NCBI GenBank assembly: GCA_003605065.1
Contig: QZJM01000077.1
Location: 1-40,614, forward strand
Reading direction: 5' to 3'
Length of the DNA: 40,614 nt
Origin: Dethiobacter sp.
GTDB lineage: Bacteria; Bacillota; Dethiobacteria; DTU022; UBA8154
Positions 24,922 through 32,897 of the stretch are shown piece after piece (the first letter of the stretch is position 1; each line of letters starts with the position of its first letter). The notes under the pieces are model-generated. The model saw only the letters and a list, made by a program, of their open reading frames with translations, was not told the DNA's origin and searched no databases. The translations under genes were made by a program, and so were the position numbers.

Positions 24922-25532
24922 TCAAAAGCTTTTTTTTGTTTGACAAGGAAATGGTCACATATTAAAAAAGCCATATATTTTGAAATCTCTTCTGAACTGT
25001 CTGCCCCTGCCGGATTAAACCAGTGGATAACCCAGTTACACATTCCTAAAATGGCAAAAACTGTATAACGAACGTCTAATTCCGGAAATTCATTTTTCTT
25101 AATTCCCTCTTCCAGGATATTTCTTAAAATTAGTTCGTATTGATCCCGTTTTTTCAAATAACTTTGTATTTCCTCTGAAGGTATATTTTGCCTTTCTTGC
25201 ATAAATATAACGAGTGAATTATTATTTTCCATTATGTGCCTCAGATGATTTTCAATTACTCCTCGTAACTTTTCTCGAGGAGATAACTGTTTGTTAACAA
25301 CATTTAGAGCACCATTTAATAATGAATCAATTCCTCGATGTAATATTGTAAGAAAGATTTGCTCTTTGCTTTCAAAGTGTGAGTAAATACTTCCCCGTAA
25401 TATTCCAACAGCAGAGGTTATATCCCTTATGGAAGTACCATTATACCCTTTCCTCCTGAATAACTTAGCAGCTGCGTCCAATATTTCTTCTCTTTTATTT
25501 TTACTTTCAATTTCGGAATTATTTTTTGACAT
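24918..25532 (-). CDS. TetR/AcrR family transcriptional regulator
   Basis: 204-aa repressor-type regulator. The N-terminal helix-turn-helix is textbook: REEILDAAAKLFRRKGYNGT, SIRDITSAVGI and GSIYSHFESKEQIF; the C-terminal ligand domain (VIENHLRHIMENNNSLVIFM and QERQNIPSEEIQSYLKKRDQ) resembles the regulators of fatty-acid and acyl-CoA genes. ATG 25532 is used because GGAGG precedes it by 8 bp; the longer frame from 25613 would include the operator. A palindrome related to the one in the UbiD promoter lies 29-42 bp upstream, so autoregulation and control of the 14880-24921 genes are likely. The inducer may be a CoA thioester made by the PaaK-like ligase. Confidence 0.88.
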   Translation of the reverse strand: MSKNNSEIESKNKREEILDAAAKLFRRKGYNGTSIRDITSAVGILRGSIYSHFESKEQIFLTILHRGIDSLLNGALNVVNKQLSPREKLRGVIENHLRHIMENNNSLVIFMQERQNIPSEEIQSYLKKRDQYELILRNILEEGIKKNEFPELDVRYTVFAILGMCNWVIHWFNPAGADSSEEISKYMAFLICDHFLVKQKKAFD

Positions 25533-25560
25533 CTCTATTTCCTCCAATTTTTTTAAAATA

Positions 25561-25574
25561 AACAAGCGTTTGTT
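25561..25574. promoter_or_regulatory. Second copy of the TetR-type operator
   Basis: AACAAGCGTTTGTT is a 14-bp near-palindrome (two symmetric mismatches) and matches the operator at 14773-14786 in 11 of 14 positions, keeping AACA, CGT and TGTT. It lies between the tetR promoter candidate and its ribosome site, a usual place for autorepression. Confidence 0.55.
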
Positions 25575-25634
25575 CTTATAAAATGCTAAAAAAAATTTTA
25601 AGATTATATTCATTAAAAAATTATTCTAAAGAAA

Positions 25635-25663
25635 ATAATCTCATAGAAACAAGTTATTGTCAA
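25635..25663 (-). promoter_or_regulatory. Candidate promoter of the tetR gene
   Basis: On the minus strand TTGACA (25663-25658) is followed after 17 bp by GATTAT (25640-25635). The -35 is perfect and the -10 weak. The leader would carry the 25561-25574 operator. Confidence 0.45.
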
Positions 25664-25840
25664 ATTGAATTGGGAATAAATGTAAATATAAATTAAATAA
25701 TGATGTCGGTTTTTTGTTCAATTTCTTTGAGCACATGGATCCTTTCGATGCTTTCCTGGCTATTAAAGGATAAAAAAAAATTGCGTCGAATGTTAAATAA
25801 GAAATTAACATGGCCAAATATAAAGGTGAGGAGTCTTTCT

Positions 25841-27028
25841 ATGAGATCTAGAAACAGTAAAATTGCCGCCTTACTTGTCTCACACTGGGCTAACGACGGT
25901 TATTCCGTTATTTTGCCGCCTTTGCTGCTGATCATTTCTCTTCAATTCGGCCTGAGCACAATGCAGGCGGCTACGATCATCAGCGTTTATACCATGTCCT
26001 CGGCCCTGGTACAGCTGCCCCTGGCCTTTTTAGCTGATTATTCCGGCAGGTCCAAACAAATACTGGCCCTGGGTATGTTTGTTTCCTCCGCGGCGTTGTT
26101 CGGCTACGGGGGGAGTACAAGTTATGCCTGGCTGCTGTTCTTTGCTTTTTGGGGCGGCTTGGGATTCAGCGGCTATCACCCCATCAGTATGAACCTTATG
26201 ACGCAGCTTTTTAACGGGCAGAAGGGTTTTTCCCTGGGCATTCATACCGTGGCCGGCTCTCTGGGTGCTACCATGGTCCCCATCATCCTGGGTGTTTTCA
26301 GCGCAAGCTGGCAGGTAGGGGTCTGGCTGCTGGCCGTACCGGGGATAATTAGCGGGCTGTGGATTCTCCTGGCATTTAACGGGGTCCGGGGTGCATGGAA
26401 AAAGGACAAATCAATCTTAGTACTTTCCAGGAAGGCGGTGGCCAATCCCAGAGTACTGCTTACAACATTATTCGGCGGCCTTAACCAGATGGTGTACTGG
26501 GGCTCGTTAACTTTTATCCCCCTTTTCTTTGCCCACCGTTTCCACTGGAGTATTGCCGCTACCAACACCCTTCTGGGAGTCTTTCATTTCAGCGCGCTTG
26601 TATCGCAGCCCTTGTTCGGCTACCTTTCCGACATCCTGGAAAGAAACCGCTTATTATTTATCCTGGGTGCGGTAATAGCCTCCTTTACCATTTTGTTCTC
26701 CGTAATGAACAACGCCATCTGGTGCGCGGTTTTCAGCGTTGTTATCGGCGCTGCGGTCCTGGCCCTGAGGCCTCTTACAAATGCCAAAGTTGCCGATATT
26801 ACCAGTCCCCAGGTAAGAAGCACGGCCATAGGCCTGAGTTTTACATTCAGCAGCGGCCTGGGAGCCGCAGCTCCCCTTCTTGGCGGGTACATGGAAAAGG
26901 TTTATTCTTTCCAGGCGGCATTTTTTGTTTTCGGTCTTATAGCTCTCCTGGGCCTGAGCATTCTCCTTATACTTAACGGACTGGAAAAGCGCTCTGCGGG
27001 CAAGGCAGAGGCAGCGGCATTGGAATAA
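25841..27028 (+). CDS. MFS transporter, fosmidomycin-resistance-like
   Basis: 395-aa major facilitator with about 12 membrane helices. SHWANDGYSVILPPLLLII in helix 1, LADYSGRSKQ in the loop between helices 2 and 3, and GGLGFSGYHPISMNLMTQLF in helix 4 resemble the Fsr (fosmidomycin efflux) branch. It probably exports a small molecule; the resistance name should not be taken literally. ATG 25841 is chosen, as GGTGAGGAG precedes it; the frame from 25700 would add 47 hydrophilic and unlikely residues. GC-rich codon choice matches the downstream housekeeping genes more than the TRAP cluster, so it may not belong to that regulon. Confidence 0.82.
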   Translation: MRSRNSKIAALLVSHWANDGYSVILPPLLLIISLQFGLSTMQAATIISVYTMSSALVQLPLAFLADYSGRSKQILALGMFVSSAALFGYGGSTSYAWLLFFAFWGGLGFSGYHPISMNLMTQLFNGQKGFSLGIHTVAGSLGATMVPIILGVFSASWQVGVWLLAVPGIISGLWILLAFNGVRGAWKKDKSILVLSRKAVANPRVLLTTLFGGLNQMVYWGSLTFIPLFFAHRFHWSIAATNTLLGVFHFSALVSQPLFGYLSDILERNRLLFILGAVIASFTILFSVMNNAIWCAVFSVVIGAAVLALRPLTNAKVADITSPQVRSTAIGLSFTFSSGLGAAAPLLGGYMEKVYSFQAAFFVFGLIALLGLSILLILNGLEKRSAGKAEAAALE

Positions 27029-27059
27029 ATGTTTTATTTAAAGTGAAGGTGGTAAATTA

Positions 27060-27593
27060 ATGTTGGGAGTGGAGTGCAAACTTCAAAACGGCCTGATCGG
27101 CATTATTTCGGATACTCATGTGCCCACGCGGGCCTATTCATTGCCGTCACAGGTTTTCAGCCTTTTTGAAGGAGCGGATCTTATCCTCCACGCCGGGGAC
27201 CTGGAAGATGAAAGCGTCCTGGAAGAGCTGGGGGCGCTCGCTCCGGTGGAAGCGGTGGCAGGAAACATGGACCCGGTTAAAATCAGGGCCAGGCTCGGTA
27301 CCGGGAAAATTATAAACCTGGGCGAAATTTCCCTGGGCCTAATTCATGGGGCCGGCGTACCCCGGGGAGTGCCGGATTTGGTTCTTTCCCGGTTCCAGGG
27401 GTTTAACATCCAGGGACTTATTTTCGGGCACAGCCATGTGCCCTTTCTGGAGCAGCGCGGGGATATCCTCCTGATCAACCCCGGTTCCACTGCAGACCCG
27501 CGCCGGGGCAGCAGGCCTTCCTGCGCCCGCCTCTGGATTGAGGGCCGGAAGATGCGGGGGGAAATAATATACCTCACAGAAGGTGAATTGTAA
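27060..27593 (+). CDS. YfcE/MJ0936-family metallophosphoesterase
   Basis: 177-aa calcineurin-fold phosphodiesterase. Metal-binding blocks appear in order: SDTH (D18, H20), HAGD, GNMD, LIHG and GHSHVP, then NPGSTADPRRG. The family hydrolyses phosphodiesters or phosphomonoesters in vitro; physiological substrates are mostly unknown. It starts at ATG 27060, 31 bp after the MFS gene, with AAGGTGG upstream, so the two may be co-transcribed. The transcript ends at the strong terminator at 27731-27772. Confidence 0.88.
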   Translation: MLGVECKLQNGLIGIISDTHVPTRAYSLPSQVFSLFEGADLILHAGDLEDESVLEELGALAPVEAVAGNMDPVKIRARLGTGKIINLGEISLGLIHGAGVPRGVPDLVLSRFQGFNIQGLIFGHSHVPFLEQRGDILLINPGSTADPRRGSRPSCARLWIEGRKMRGEIIYLTEGEL

Positions 27594-27730
27594 AGATGGC
27601 TGGGGATGCCCGGAGATAAGTTATCCTGGTTTATGTCATTGCCCTGGTTCTTTTCAAATATTTTCCCCTGGAAAGGGGGAACCGGCAGGAGGAAGCAACT
27701 GAGTAATCCGGTTAAACAATCCTCTCTTTC

Positions 27731-27772
27731 AAAACCACAATCTTAGCATTGTGGTTTTATTTTTTGTTTTTT
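27731..27772 (+). terminator. Rho-independent terminator
   Basis: Perfect 10-bp stem AAAACCACAA (27731-27740) / TTGTGGTTTT (27749-27758) with an 8-nt loop, followed by ATTTTTTGTTTTTT. It separates the phosphoesterase transcript from cwlD. Confidence 0.88.
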
Positions 27773-27812
27773 ACCCATAGATATATTTCGAGAAAAGAAA
27801 AAACTAGAGGCG

Positions 27813-28523
27813 GTGATGGCCATAGTTGTCTTTACTGCTGTTAAGCTGCCGGCGAGATATCTCTGGTTATTGCCGGCGGTTGCCTTGCTGATGATCTTAT
27901 ACCGGGGTTATGGGCACAGCAGGGCTTTGCCGGCCCAGGTCCTTTTACCCCTGTCAGGCAGGGTTATCGGTATTGATCCCGGGCACGGGGGTTATGATCC
28001 GGGAGCCAAAAGGGGAGGAGTTCAGGAAAAGGATGTCGTCCTGGAGATAAGCCTGTTCCTGCGGGAATACCTGCAGCAGGGCGGGGCCTGGGTGGTTATG
28101 ACCAGGGATAGGGATACGGACTTGCTGGAAATTATGGCCGGGCCCAAAAAAAGATTAGACATGCAAAACCGCCTGCAGATTGTCGAGGAGGCGGGCGTTG
28201 AACTGCTGGTCAGCATTCATACCAATAGCATTAATTCTTCGCGCTGGCGCGGCGCCCAGGTTTTTTACCAGGAAGGCCATGAGGAGGGCAAGCTGCTGGC
28301 CGCCGCCATCCAGGACGAACTGCGGCGTGTGCTTAAAAACACGGACCGGCTGGCTAAGGGCGGTAATTTCTTTATGCTGCGGGAATCATCCATGACGGGG
28401 GCTTTAGTTGAAGTGGGCTTTCTCTCCAACCCGGACGAGGCCAGGCTTTTAACGGCGCCGGAATACCAGAAAAAAATTGCCTGGGCCATCTACCTGGGGA
28501 TTATTAAATACCTCACCTCCTGA
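27813..28523 (+). CDS. cwlD: N-acetylmuramoyl-L-alanine amidase CwlD
   Basis: 236-aa Amidase_3 zinc enzyme. An N-terminal membrane anchor or signal (RYLWLLPAVALLMILY) precedes the catalytic domain. Zinc and catalytic residues: H58 (DPGHGG), E72 (GVQEKD), H136 (VSIHTN) and E200 (LVEVGFLSN). The length and single-domain form fit CwlD, which in spore-formers cleaves the peptide side chains from muramic acid, the first step in making the muramic-delta-lactam of the spore cortex. The start is GTG 27813 or ATG 27816, after AGAGG. CwlD is the best sign in this window that the organism forms endospores. Confidence 0.87.
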   Translation: MMAIVVFTAVKLPARYLWLLPAVALLMILYRGYGHSRALPAQVLLPLSGRVIGIDPGHGGYDPGAKRGGVQEKDVVLEISLFLREYLQQGGAWVVMTRDRDTDLLEIMAGPKKRLDMQNRLQIVEEAGVELLVSIHTNSINSSRWRGAQVFYQEGHEEGKLLAAAIQDELRRVLKNTDRLAKGGNFFMLRESSMTGALVEVGFLSNPDEARLLTAPEYQKKIAWAIYLGIIKYLTS

Positions 28524-28661
28524 CAATTTACAGGAAAAACACTTTAAAAAGCTTCCTTGTTTGCCCGTGAAGAAATGGCATGAGAAATTTTTCTTAAGTA
28601 GTAGGAATTCCTCCTGCTTTTGGAGAATAAAATAGCTAGCTTAAATAAAGGGGGGGCAATT

Positions 28662-30344
28662 TTGGAAGCAGGCAGAGAAGAACTATGGACGGACCATTAT
28701 GAAAAGGGTATCAGGTCAACCTTACAATATCCTGAAATACCCGTTTATTATTTGCTGGAACGGGCGGCTAGAAGGTACCCTCAAAGGGTAGCTATTAACT
28801 TTAACGGAGCGATGATGTCCTATCGCGATCTTCTTGTCCAGGTAAACAAGCTGGCGGCGGCGCTGTCAGGCCTGGGAGTTAAAAAAGGGGATCGGGTGGG
28901 GGTAGTCCTGCCGAACTCACCCCAGGCAGTGATGAGTTACTTTGCCATTCTGCAGCTTGGAGCGGTTGCTGTCTTTATAAATCCTCTTCATGTGGAGATG
29001 GAGCTCGTATTCTTTATTAACGATGCCGGAATAAAAACACTGGTTATTATTGATACAGTCTACCGGCGCATTATGAACATCAAGGATAAAATCAACCTGG
29101 AAAACCTAATTGTTACAGGTATCCATGATTATCTCACTGTTCCCTATAACATCTTTTACCCCCTGAAACAGAAAAGCGACGGCAGAGCGCCGGAAATACC
29201 CTTTAAAGAAGGTATCTATCGCTTTAAACAGCTTATCCGCAACGCTCCTTCCGGGCCGTCGGATGTCCAGATAAATCCCAGGGAGGACTCGGCCGTCCTG
29301 CAGTATACGGGCGGGGTTTCCGGAACATCCAAAGGCGCCATGATCACCCATTACAATATGGTTGCCAATGTTATGCAGTTCAGGGAATGGTACTCCGGCT
29401 GTAAAGACGGGGAAGAACGAGTTCTGGGGGTCCTGCCCTTTTCCCATATCTATGGTATGACCTGTATCTTGAATTTTGGCGTTTATATCGGTGCCACCCT
29501 GATTTTACTGCCTCGTTTCGAAATAGACCGGGTTCTAAAAATCATCAATAAATACCGTCCCACGTTTTTTCCCGGCGTTCCTACCATGTATGTGGCGATC
29601 AACAACCATCCCGATGTTAAAAAGTACGATATTTCTTCCATCAGCTTTTGCATCTCCGGGGCCGCCCCCCTGCGCCTGGAGGTCCAGGACAGGTTTGAGC
29701 ATCTTACCGGTGCCAGGCTTGTAGAAGGTTACGGTTTGACGGAAGCTTCCCCCGTTACCCACTGCAACCCTGTCAGGGGCCGCAGAAAGGTGGGGAGCAT
29801 CGGCCTGCCCCTCCCGGATACCAAAGCAAAAATCGTGGACCTGGAAACGGGGGAAAAGGATCTGGAGATCGGTGAAGTGGGAGAGCTGGTTATTTCCGGA
29901 CCCCAGGTCATGAAAGGGTACTGGAACAACCCCGAGGAAACGGCCACGACCCTGAGGAACGGCTGGCTTCATACCGGGGATATCGCCCAGATGGACAAGG
30001 ACGGCTATTTCTATATTCTTAACCGTAAAAAAGATATGATTATTTCCGGGGGTTACAATATTTACCCCAGGGAACTGGAAGAAGTGCTGCAGCGCCATCC
30101 CAAGGTCAGAGAGGTAGTTATTGTGGGCATTCCTGACGATTACTACGGCGAGTCTGTCAAGGCCTATATTTTCCCCAGGGAAGGCAGAACCCTCCTGGAG
30201 GATGAACTGAGGGATTACTGCCTCAACAAGCTCGCCCCCTATAAAATCCCCAAGCACTTTGATATCAGGAAGGAGCTCCCCAGAAGATTAACGGGGGCCA
30301 AGCTGCGCCGCTACCTGGTTAAAGAAGAGCATAAGCAGGCCTAG
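28662..30344 (+). CDS. FadD-like long-chain acyl-CoA ligase, altered A10 site
   Basis: About 560-aa adenylate-forming enzyme of the long-chain fatty-acid--CoA ligase branch. P-loop YTGGVSGTSKG (about 215-225), A5 GYGLTE, GWLHTGD, and the hinge NRKKDMIISGGYNIYPRE are in place. The C-terminal A10 motif is odd: ELPRRLTGAKLRRYL where relatives have the pattern LPKxxxGKxLRR; aligning on the RR pair puts Ala at the position of the catalytic lysine and Lys one residue later. Adenylation may be weakened or the lysine displaced. TTG 28662 follows a run of seven G's; an upstream TTG at 28620 is possible, adding 14 residues. A terminator overlaps its stop codon. Confidence 0.87.
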   Translation: MEAGREELWTDHYEKGIRSTLQYPEIPVYYLLERAARRYPQRVAINFNGAMMSYRDLLVQVNKLAAALSGLGVKKGDRVGVVLPNSPQAVMSYFAILQLGAVAVFINPLHVEMELVFFINDAGIKTLVIIDTVYRRIMNIKDKINLENLIVTGIHDYLTVPYNIFYPLKQKSDGRAPEIPFKEGIYRFKQLIRNAPSGPSDVQINPREDSAVLQYTGGVSGTSKGAMITHYNMVANVMQFREWYSGCKDGEERVLGVLPFSHIYGMTCILNFGVYIGATLILLPRFEIDRVLKIINKYRPTFFPGVPTMYVAINNHPDVKKYDISSISFCISGAAPLRLEVQDRFEHLTGARLVEGYGLTEASPVTHCNPVRGRRKVGSIGLPLPDTKAKIVDLETGEKDLEIGEVGELVISGPQVMKGYWNNPEETATTLRNGWLHTGDIAQMDKDGYFYILNRKKDMIISGGYNIYPRELEEVLQRHPKVREVVIVGIPDDYYGESVKAYIFPREGRTLLEDELRDYCLNKLAPYKIPKHFDIRKELPRRLTGAKLRRYLVKEEHKQA

Positions 30345-30357
30345 CCTGCTTATTTTT
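30331..30357 (+). terminator. Terminator overlapping a stop codon
   Basis: ATAAGCAGGC (30331-30340) and GCCTGCTTAT (30344-30353) form a perfect 10-bp stem with a 3-nt loop, followed by TTTT. The loop and right arm contain the TAG stop (30342-30344) of the FadD-like gene. Confidence 0.87.
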
Positions 30358-30449
30358 AGATATAAATGTATGAGTACAGGCCCGATACAAGATAATAATT
30401 AACAGGTAAGGCTCAATTTTTCCCAAAAAATTTCTGTGGGGGGGTCTCC

Positions 30450-31289
30450 TTGAGTATTGTAATCGCGGGTATTTCTCCTCACCCGCCCCTGATCATCCCT
30501 GAAATCGGCGGCAGGGAAATAGCGGAGGTCCGCCGGACTGTGGAGGCCTTAAAAAAGCTTTCCGCAGAGGTCGCCGCGGCCCGTCCCGAAACGGTCATTA
30601 TCATTACTCCCCATGGCCCTGTGTTTAGGGATGCCGTGGCTGTCCGGGCTGAAGAGGAACTGCAGGGTGATTTCAGTGCCTTCCGGGCTCCCGGGATCAA
30701 GCTCACGGCCAAAAATGACACGGAACTGCTGCGGGCTGCTGCGGAGGAAGGTAAAAAAGAAAATCTTGGCATGGTTTTGCTGAAAAAGAAAGGGCTGTCG
30801 GCCTTCTCAGATGAAACAGCCCTGGATCATGGCGCCACCGTCCCCCTCTATTACCTGCAGGAAGCAGGTACCGCCGGCAGGATTATGGTCATAACCTTTG
30901 CCATGCTGCCCTACCGGGACCTTTTCCGTTTTGGAGGGGTGCTGCAGCGGGCTGCTGCAGCCACCGGCCGTAAGGTGGCCCTGGTGGCCAGCGGAGACCT
31001 CTCTCACCGGCTTGAAGTAGGGGCACCGGCAGGCTATGACCCCCGGGGGAAGGAGTTCGATCAAAAACTGGTACAATCCCTGCAGGATTACGATGTGGAG
31101 AAAATATTATCCATGGACAGGGAACTCGTTTCGCGTGCGGGGGAGTGCGGTTTGCGCTCCTTTGTCATTCTCCTGGGCAGCCTTTCCGGACTGAAAGCAA
31201 AACCGGAGATCCTGTCTTATGAAGGCCCCTTCGGCGTCGGTTACCTGGTGGCCTCATTTAGAATCCTGAAAAACGAGGAGGAGGAGTAG
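30450..31289 (+). CDS. AmmeMemoRadiSam protein B (Memo/extradiol dioxygenase-like)
   Basis: 279-aa protein of the class III extradiol dioxygenase subunit B / Memo fold. Histidine-containing strands that form the metal site are visible: GISPHPPLIIPEIGG at the N-terminus, TPHGPV, LDHGATVPLYYL and ASGDLSH. No ring-cleavage partner is nearby; instead an AMMECR1 protein and a radical SAM enzyme follow, the set called AmmeMemoRadiSam, of unsettled function. The start is TTG 30450 after GGGGGG. One base separates its stop from the next start. Confidence 0.85.
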   Translation: MSIVIAGISPHPPLIIPEIGGREIAEVRRTVEALKKLSAEVAAARPETVIIITPHGPVFRDAVAVRAEEELQGDFSAFRAPGIKLTAKNDTELLRAAAEEGKKENLGMVLLKKKGLSAFSDETALDHGATVPLYYLQEAGTAGRIMVITFAMLPYRDLFRFGGVLQRAAAATGRKVALVASGDLSHRLEVGAPAGYDPRGKEFDQKLVQSLQDYDVEKILSMDRELVSRAGECGLRSFVILLGSLSGLKAKPEILSYEGPFGVGYLVASFRILKNEEEE

Positions 31290-31290
31290 C

Positions 31291-31806
31291 TTGGCAGGAA
31301 AAGGAACTATCTTTACGGAAATTGCCCGCAGGGCCCTGGAAAGCCGGGTCAAGGGGGATACTTTAGCGCTCCCCGGGGATCTTCCTCCGGAGCTTGGGCA
31401 GCCGGGGGCTGCTTTTGTATCCCTGAAAAAAAGGGGTGCCCTGCGGGGGTGTATAGGGACGATCATGCCCACCAAAAGAACCCTGGCCGAAGAGATTGCC
31501 GCTAATGCCATCAGCGCCGGGCTGCATGATCCCAGGTTCCCCCCGGTTTCCAGTAATGAGCTGAATGAGTTAACCTACAGCGTGGATGTTTTGACTGAAC
31601 CTGAAAAGGTGGAGGATCTATCCACGCTGGATCCCCAGCGCTACGGCGTAATCGTGCGCCGGGGGAGGCGGAGCGGCCTGCTTCTCCCCGCCCTGGAGGG
31701 AATATCTACGGTAGAGGAGCAGCTGGGCATAGCCAGGCAGAAAGCCGGGATACTGCCGGGAGAAACGGTGGAAATTTATCGCTTTGAAGTAAACCGCTAT
31801 TACTAG
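31291..31806 (+). CDS. AMMECR1 domain protein (AmmeMemoRadiSam A)
   Basis: 171-aa AMMECR1-fold protein. The family signature LRGCIGTIMPTKRTLAEEIA is intact with its conserved cysteine; HDPRFPPVSSNEL and SVDVLTEPEKV follow, then GLLLPALEGISTVEEQL. The function is unknown; the conserved LRGCIG surface suggests a catalytic or binding role. The start is TTG 31291, one base after the upstream stop and 6-16 bp after a GGAGGAGG stretch inside the previous gene, so translation is coupled. A separate gene here; in many genomes it is fused to the Memo-like domain. Confidence 0.9.
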   Translation: MAGKGTIFTEIARRALESRVKGDTLALPGDLPPELGQPGAAFVSLKKRGALRGCIGTIMPTKRTLAEEIAANAISAGLHDPRFPPVSSNELNELTYSVDVLTEPEKVEDLSTLDPQRYGVIVRRGRRSGLLLPALEGISTVEEQLGIARQKAGILPGETVEIYRFEVNRYY

Positions 31807-31826
31807 ATCAAATGGGGGAGGAAAAT

Positions 31827-32852
31827 ATGCAAGAAGCGCTCTACTACACTCGTAAAGGACATGAAATATGGTGTGAGCTTTGTCCTCAGGGGTGCCACCT
31901 CATGGAAGACCAGACAGGTATTTGCGGTGTCCGCAGAGCCGAAGAGGGAAAACTGGTAACTTTGAATTATTCTTTATACGGCGCCATTAATGTTGACTCC
32001 ATTGAAAAAAAGCCCCTGTACCATTTTTATCCCGGCTGGGAAATTCTCTCCGTGGGTACAACCGGTTGCAACCTGCACTGTTCTTTCTGCCAGAACTGGA
32101 CCCTGGCCAGAGGCGAAAGGGATGAGCAGGGGATGGAGGCCATTACCTCCGCAGAGCTCCTGGGAATCCTCCGGAGCCGGCCCGAGAGGGAGCAGCTGGG
32201 GATAGCCTATACCTATAACGAGCCCACGATCTGGTATGAGTTTGTCCTGGAAACATCCCAGGTGATGGCTGAAAACGGCTATAAAAATGTCCTGGTTACC
32301 AATGGACTGATCAACGAGCGGCCCCTGGAGGAGCTTTTGCCTTTTATCCATGCCATGAATATCGATGTTAAGGCTTTCAGTGAAGGTTTTTACCTGCGTT
32401 ACTGCAAGGGAAGGGGTTTTAAAGAAATTCTCCGTACCGTGGAGCAGGCGCTCCCCCGCTGCCATGTGGAGCTTACCTACCTGATTGTTACAACCTTGAA
32501 CGACAGCCCCGAAGAGATAGGGGACTTTGTCAACTGGGTGGCCTCCCTGGATAAAGAGATACCGGTGCATTTCAGCCGCTATTTCCCCAATTACCGCATG
32601 GATCTGCCTCCCACACCGCTGGAAACAATACGGCGGGCCTGGGAAACGGCCCGGGAGAAGCTTTCCTACGTGTATATGGGCAACGTCATGGATATGGAAC
32701 GGAGTGCCACCTATTGCCCTTCCTGCCGCCAGCTGCTCATCAGCCGCAGGGGTTACCGCATTAAAAATGAGGGCCTGGAAGGTAAAAACTGCAAAAAATG
32801 TGGTCATACTATCGGGTTAACAGGGCATATTTATGGAGAGGCAGGAGAATAA
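31827..32852 (+). CDS. amrS: AmmeMemoRadiSam radical SAM enzyme
   Basis: 341-aa radical SAM enzyme related to pyruvate formate-lyase activases. The [4Fe-4S]-SAM motif is CNLHCSFCQNW (C81, C85, C88). An N-terminal cysteine pair CELCPQGC and ICGVRR, and a C-terminal pair of CxxC knuckles (CPSC, CKKC) suggest extra metal binding. Family marks: YTYNEPTIWYEFVLETS, DVKAFSEGFY, HFSRYFPNYRM. It generates a 5'-deoxyadenosyl radical; its target is not established but is presumed linked to the two preceding proteins. ATG 31827 is used because GGGGGAGG sits just upstream, within the longer frame from 31812. Confidence 0.9.
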   Translation: MQEALYYTRKGHEIWCELCPQGCHLMEDQTGICGVRRAEEGKLVTLNYSLYGAINVDSIEKKPLYHFYPGWEILSVGTTGCNLHCSFCQNWTLARGERDEQGMEAITSAELLGILRSRPEREQLGIAYTYNEPTIWYEFVLETSQVMAENGYKNVLVTNGLINERPLEELLPFIHAMNIDVKAFSEGFYLRYCKGRGFKEILRTVEQALPRCHVELTYLIVTTLNDSPEEIGDFVNWVASLDKEIPVHFSRYFPNYRMDLPPTPLETIRRAWETAREKLSYVYMGNVMDMERSATYCPSCRQLLISRRGYRIKNEGLEGKNCKKCGHTIGLTGHIYGEAGE

Positions 32853-32897
32853 TTGCGCAAAGCTTAAGCTGATCAAGGAAACAGCAGGAGGTTTGAG

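Noticed and set aside
27594-27730. Possible small membrane peptide (VILVYVIALVLFKYF then a charged tail)
   Set aside because: The frame has an in-frame TAA just upstream and no start codon; it may be a gene relic but is too short to call.
28524-28661. Promoter or RNA element before the FadD-like gene
   Set aside because: No paired hexamers at good spacing and no recognisable RNA structure were found.
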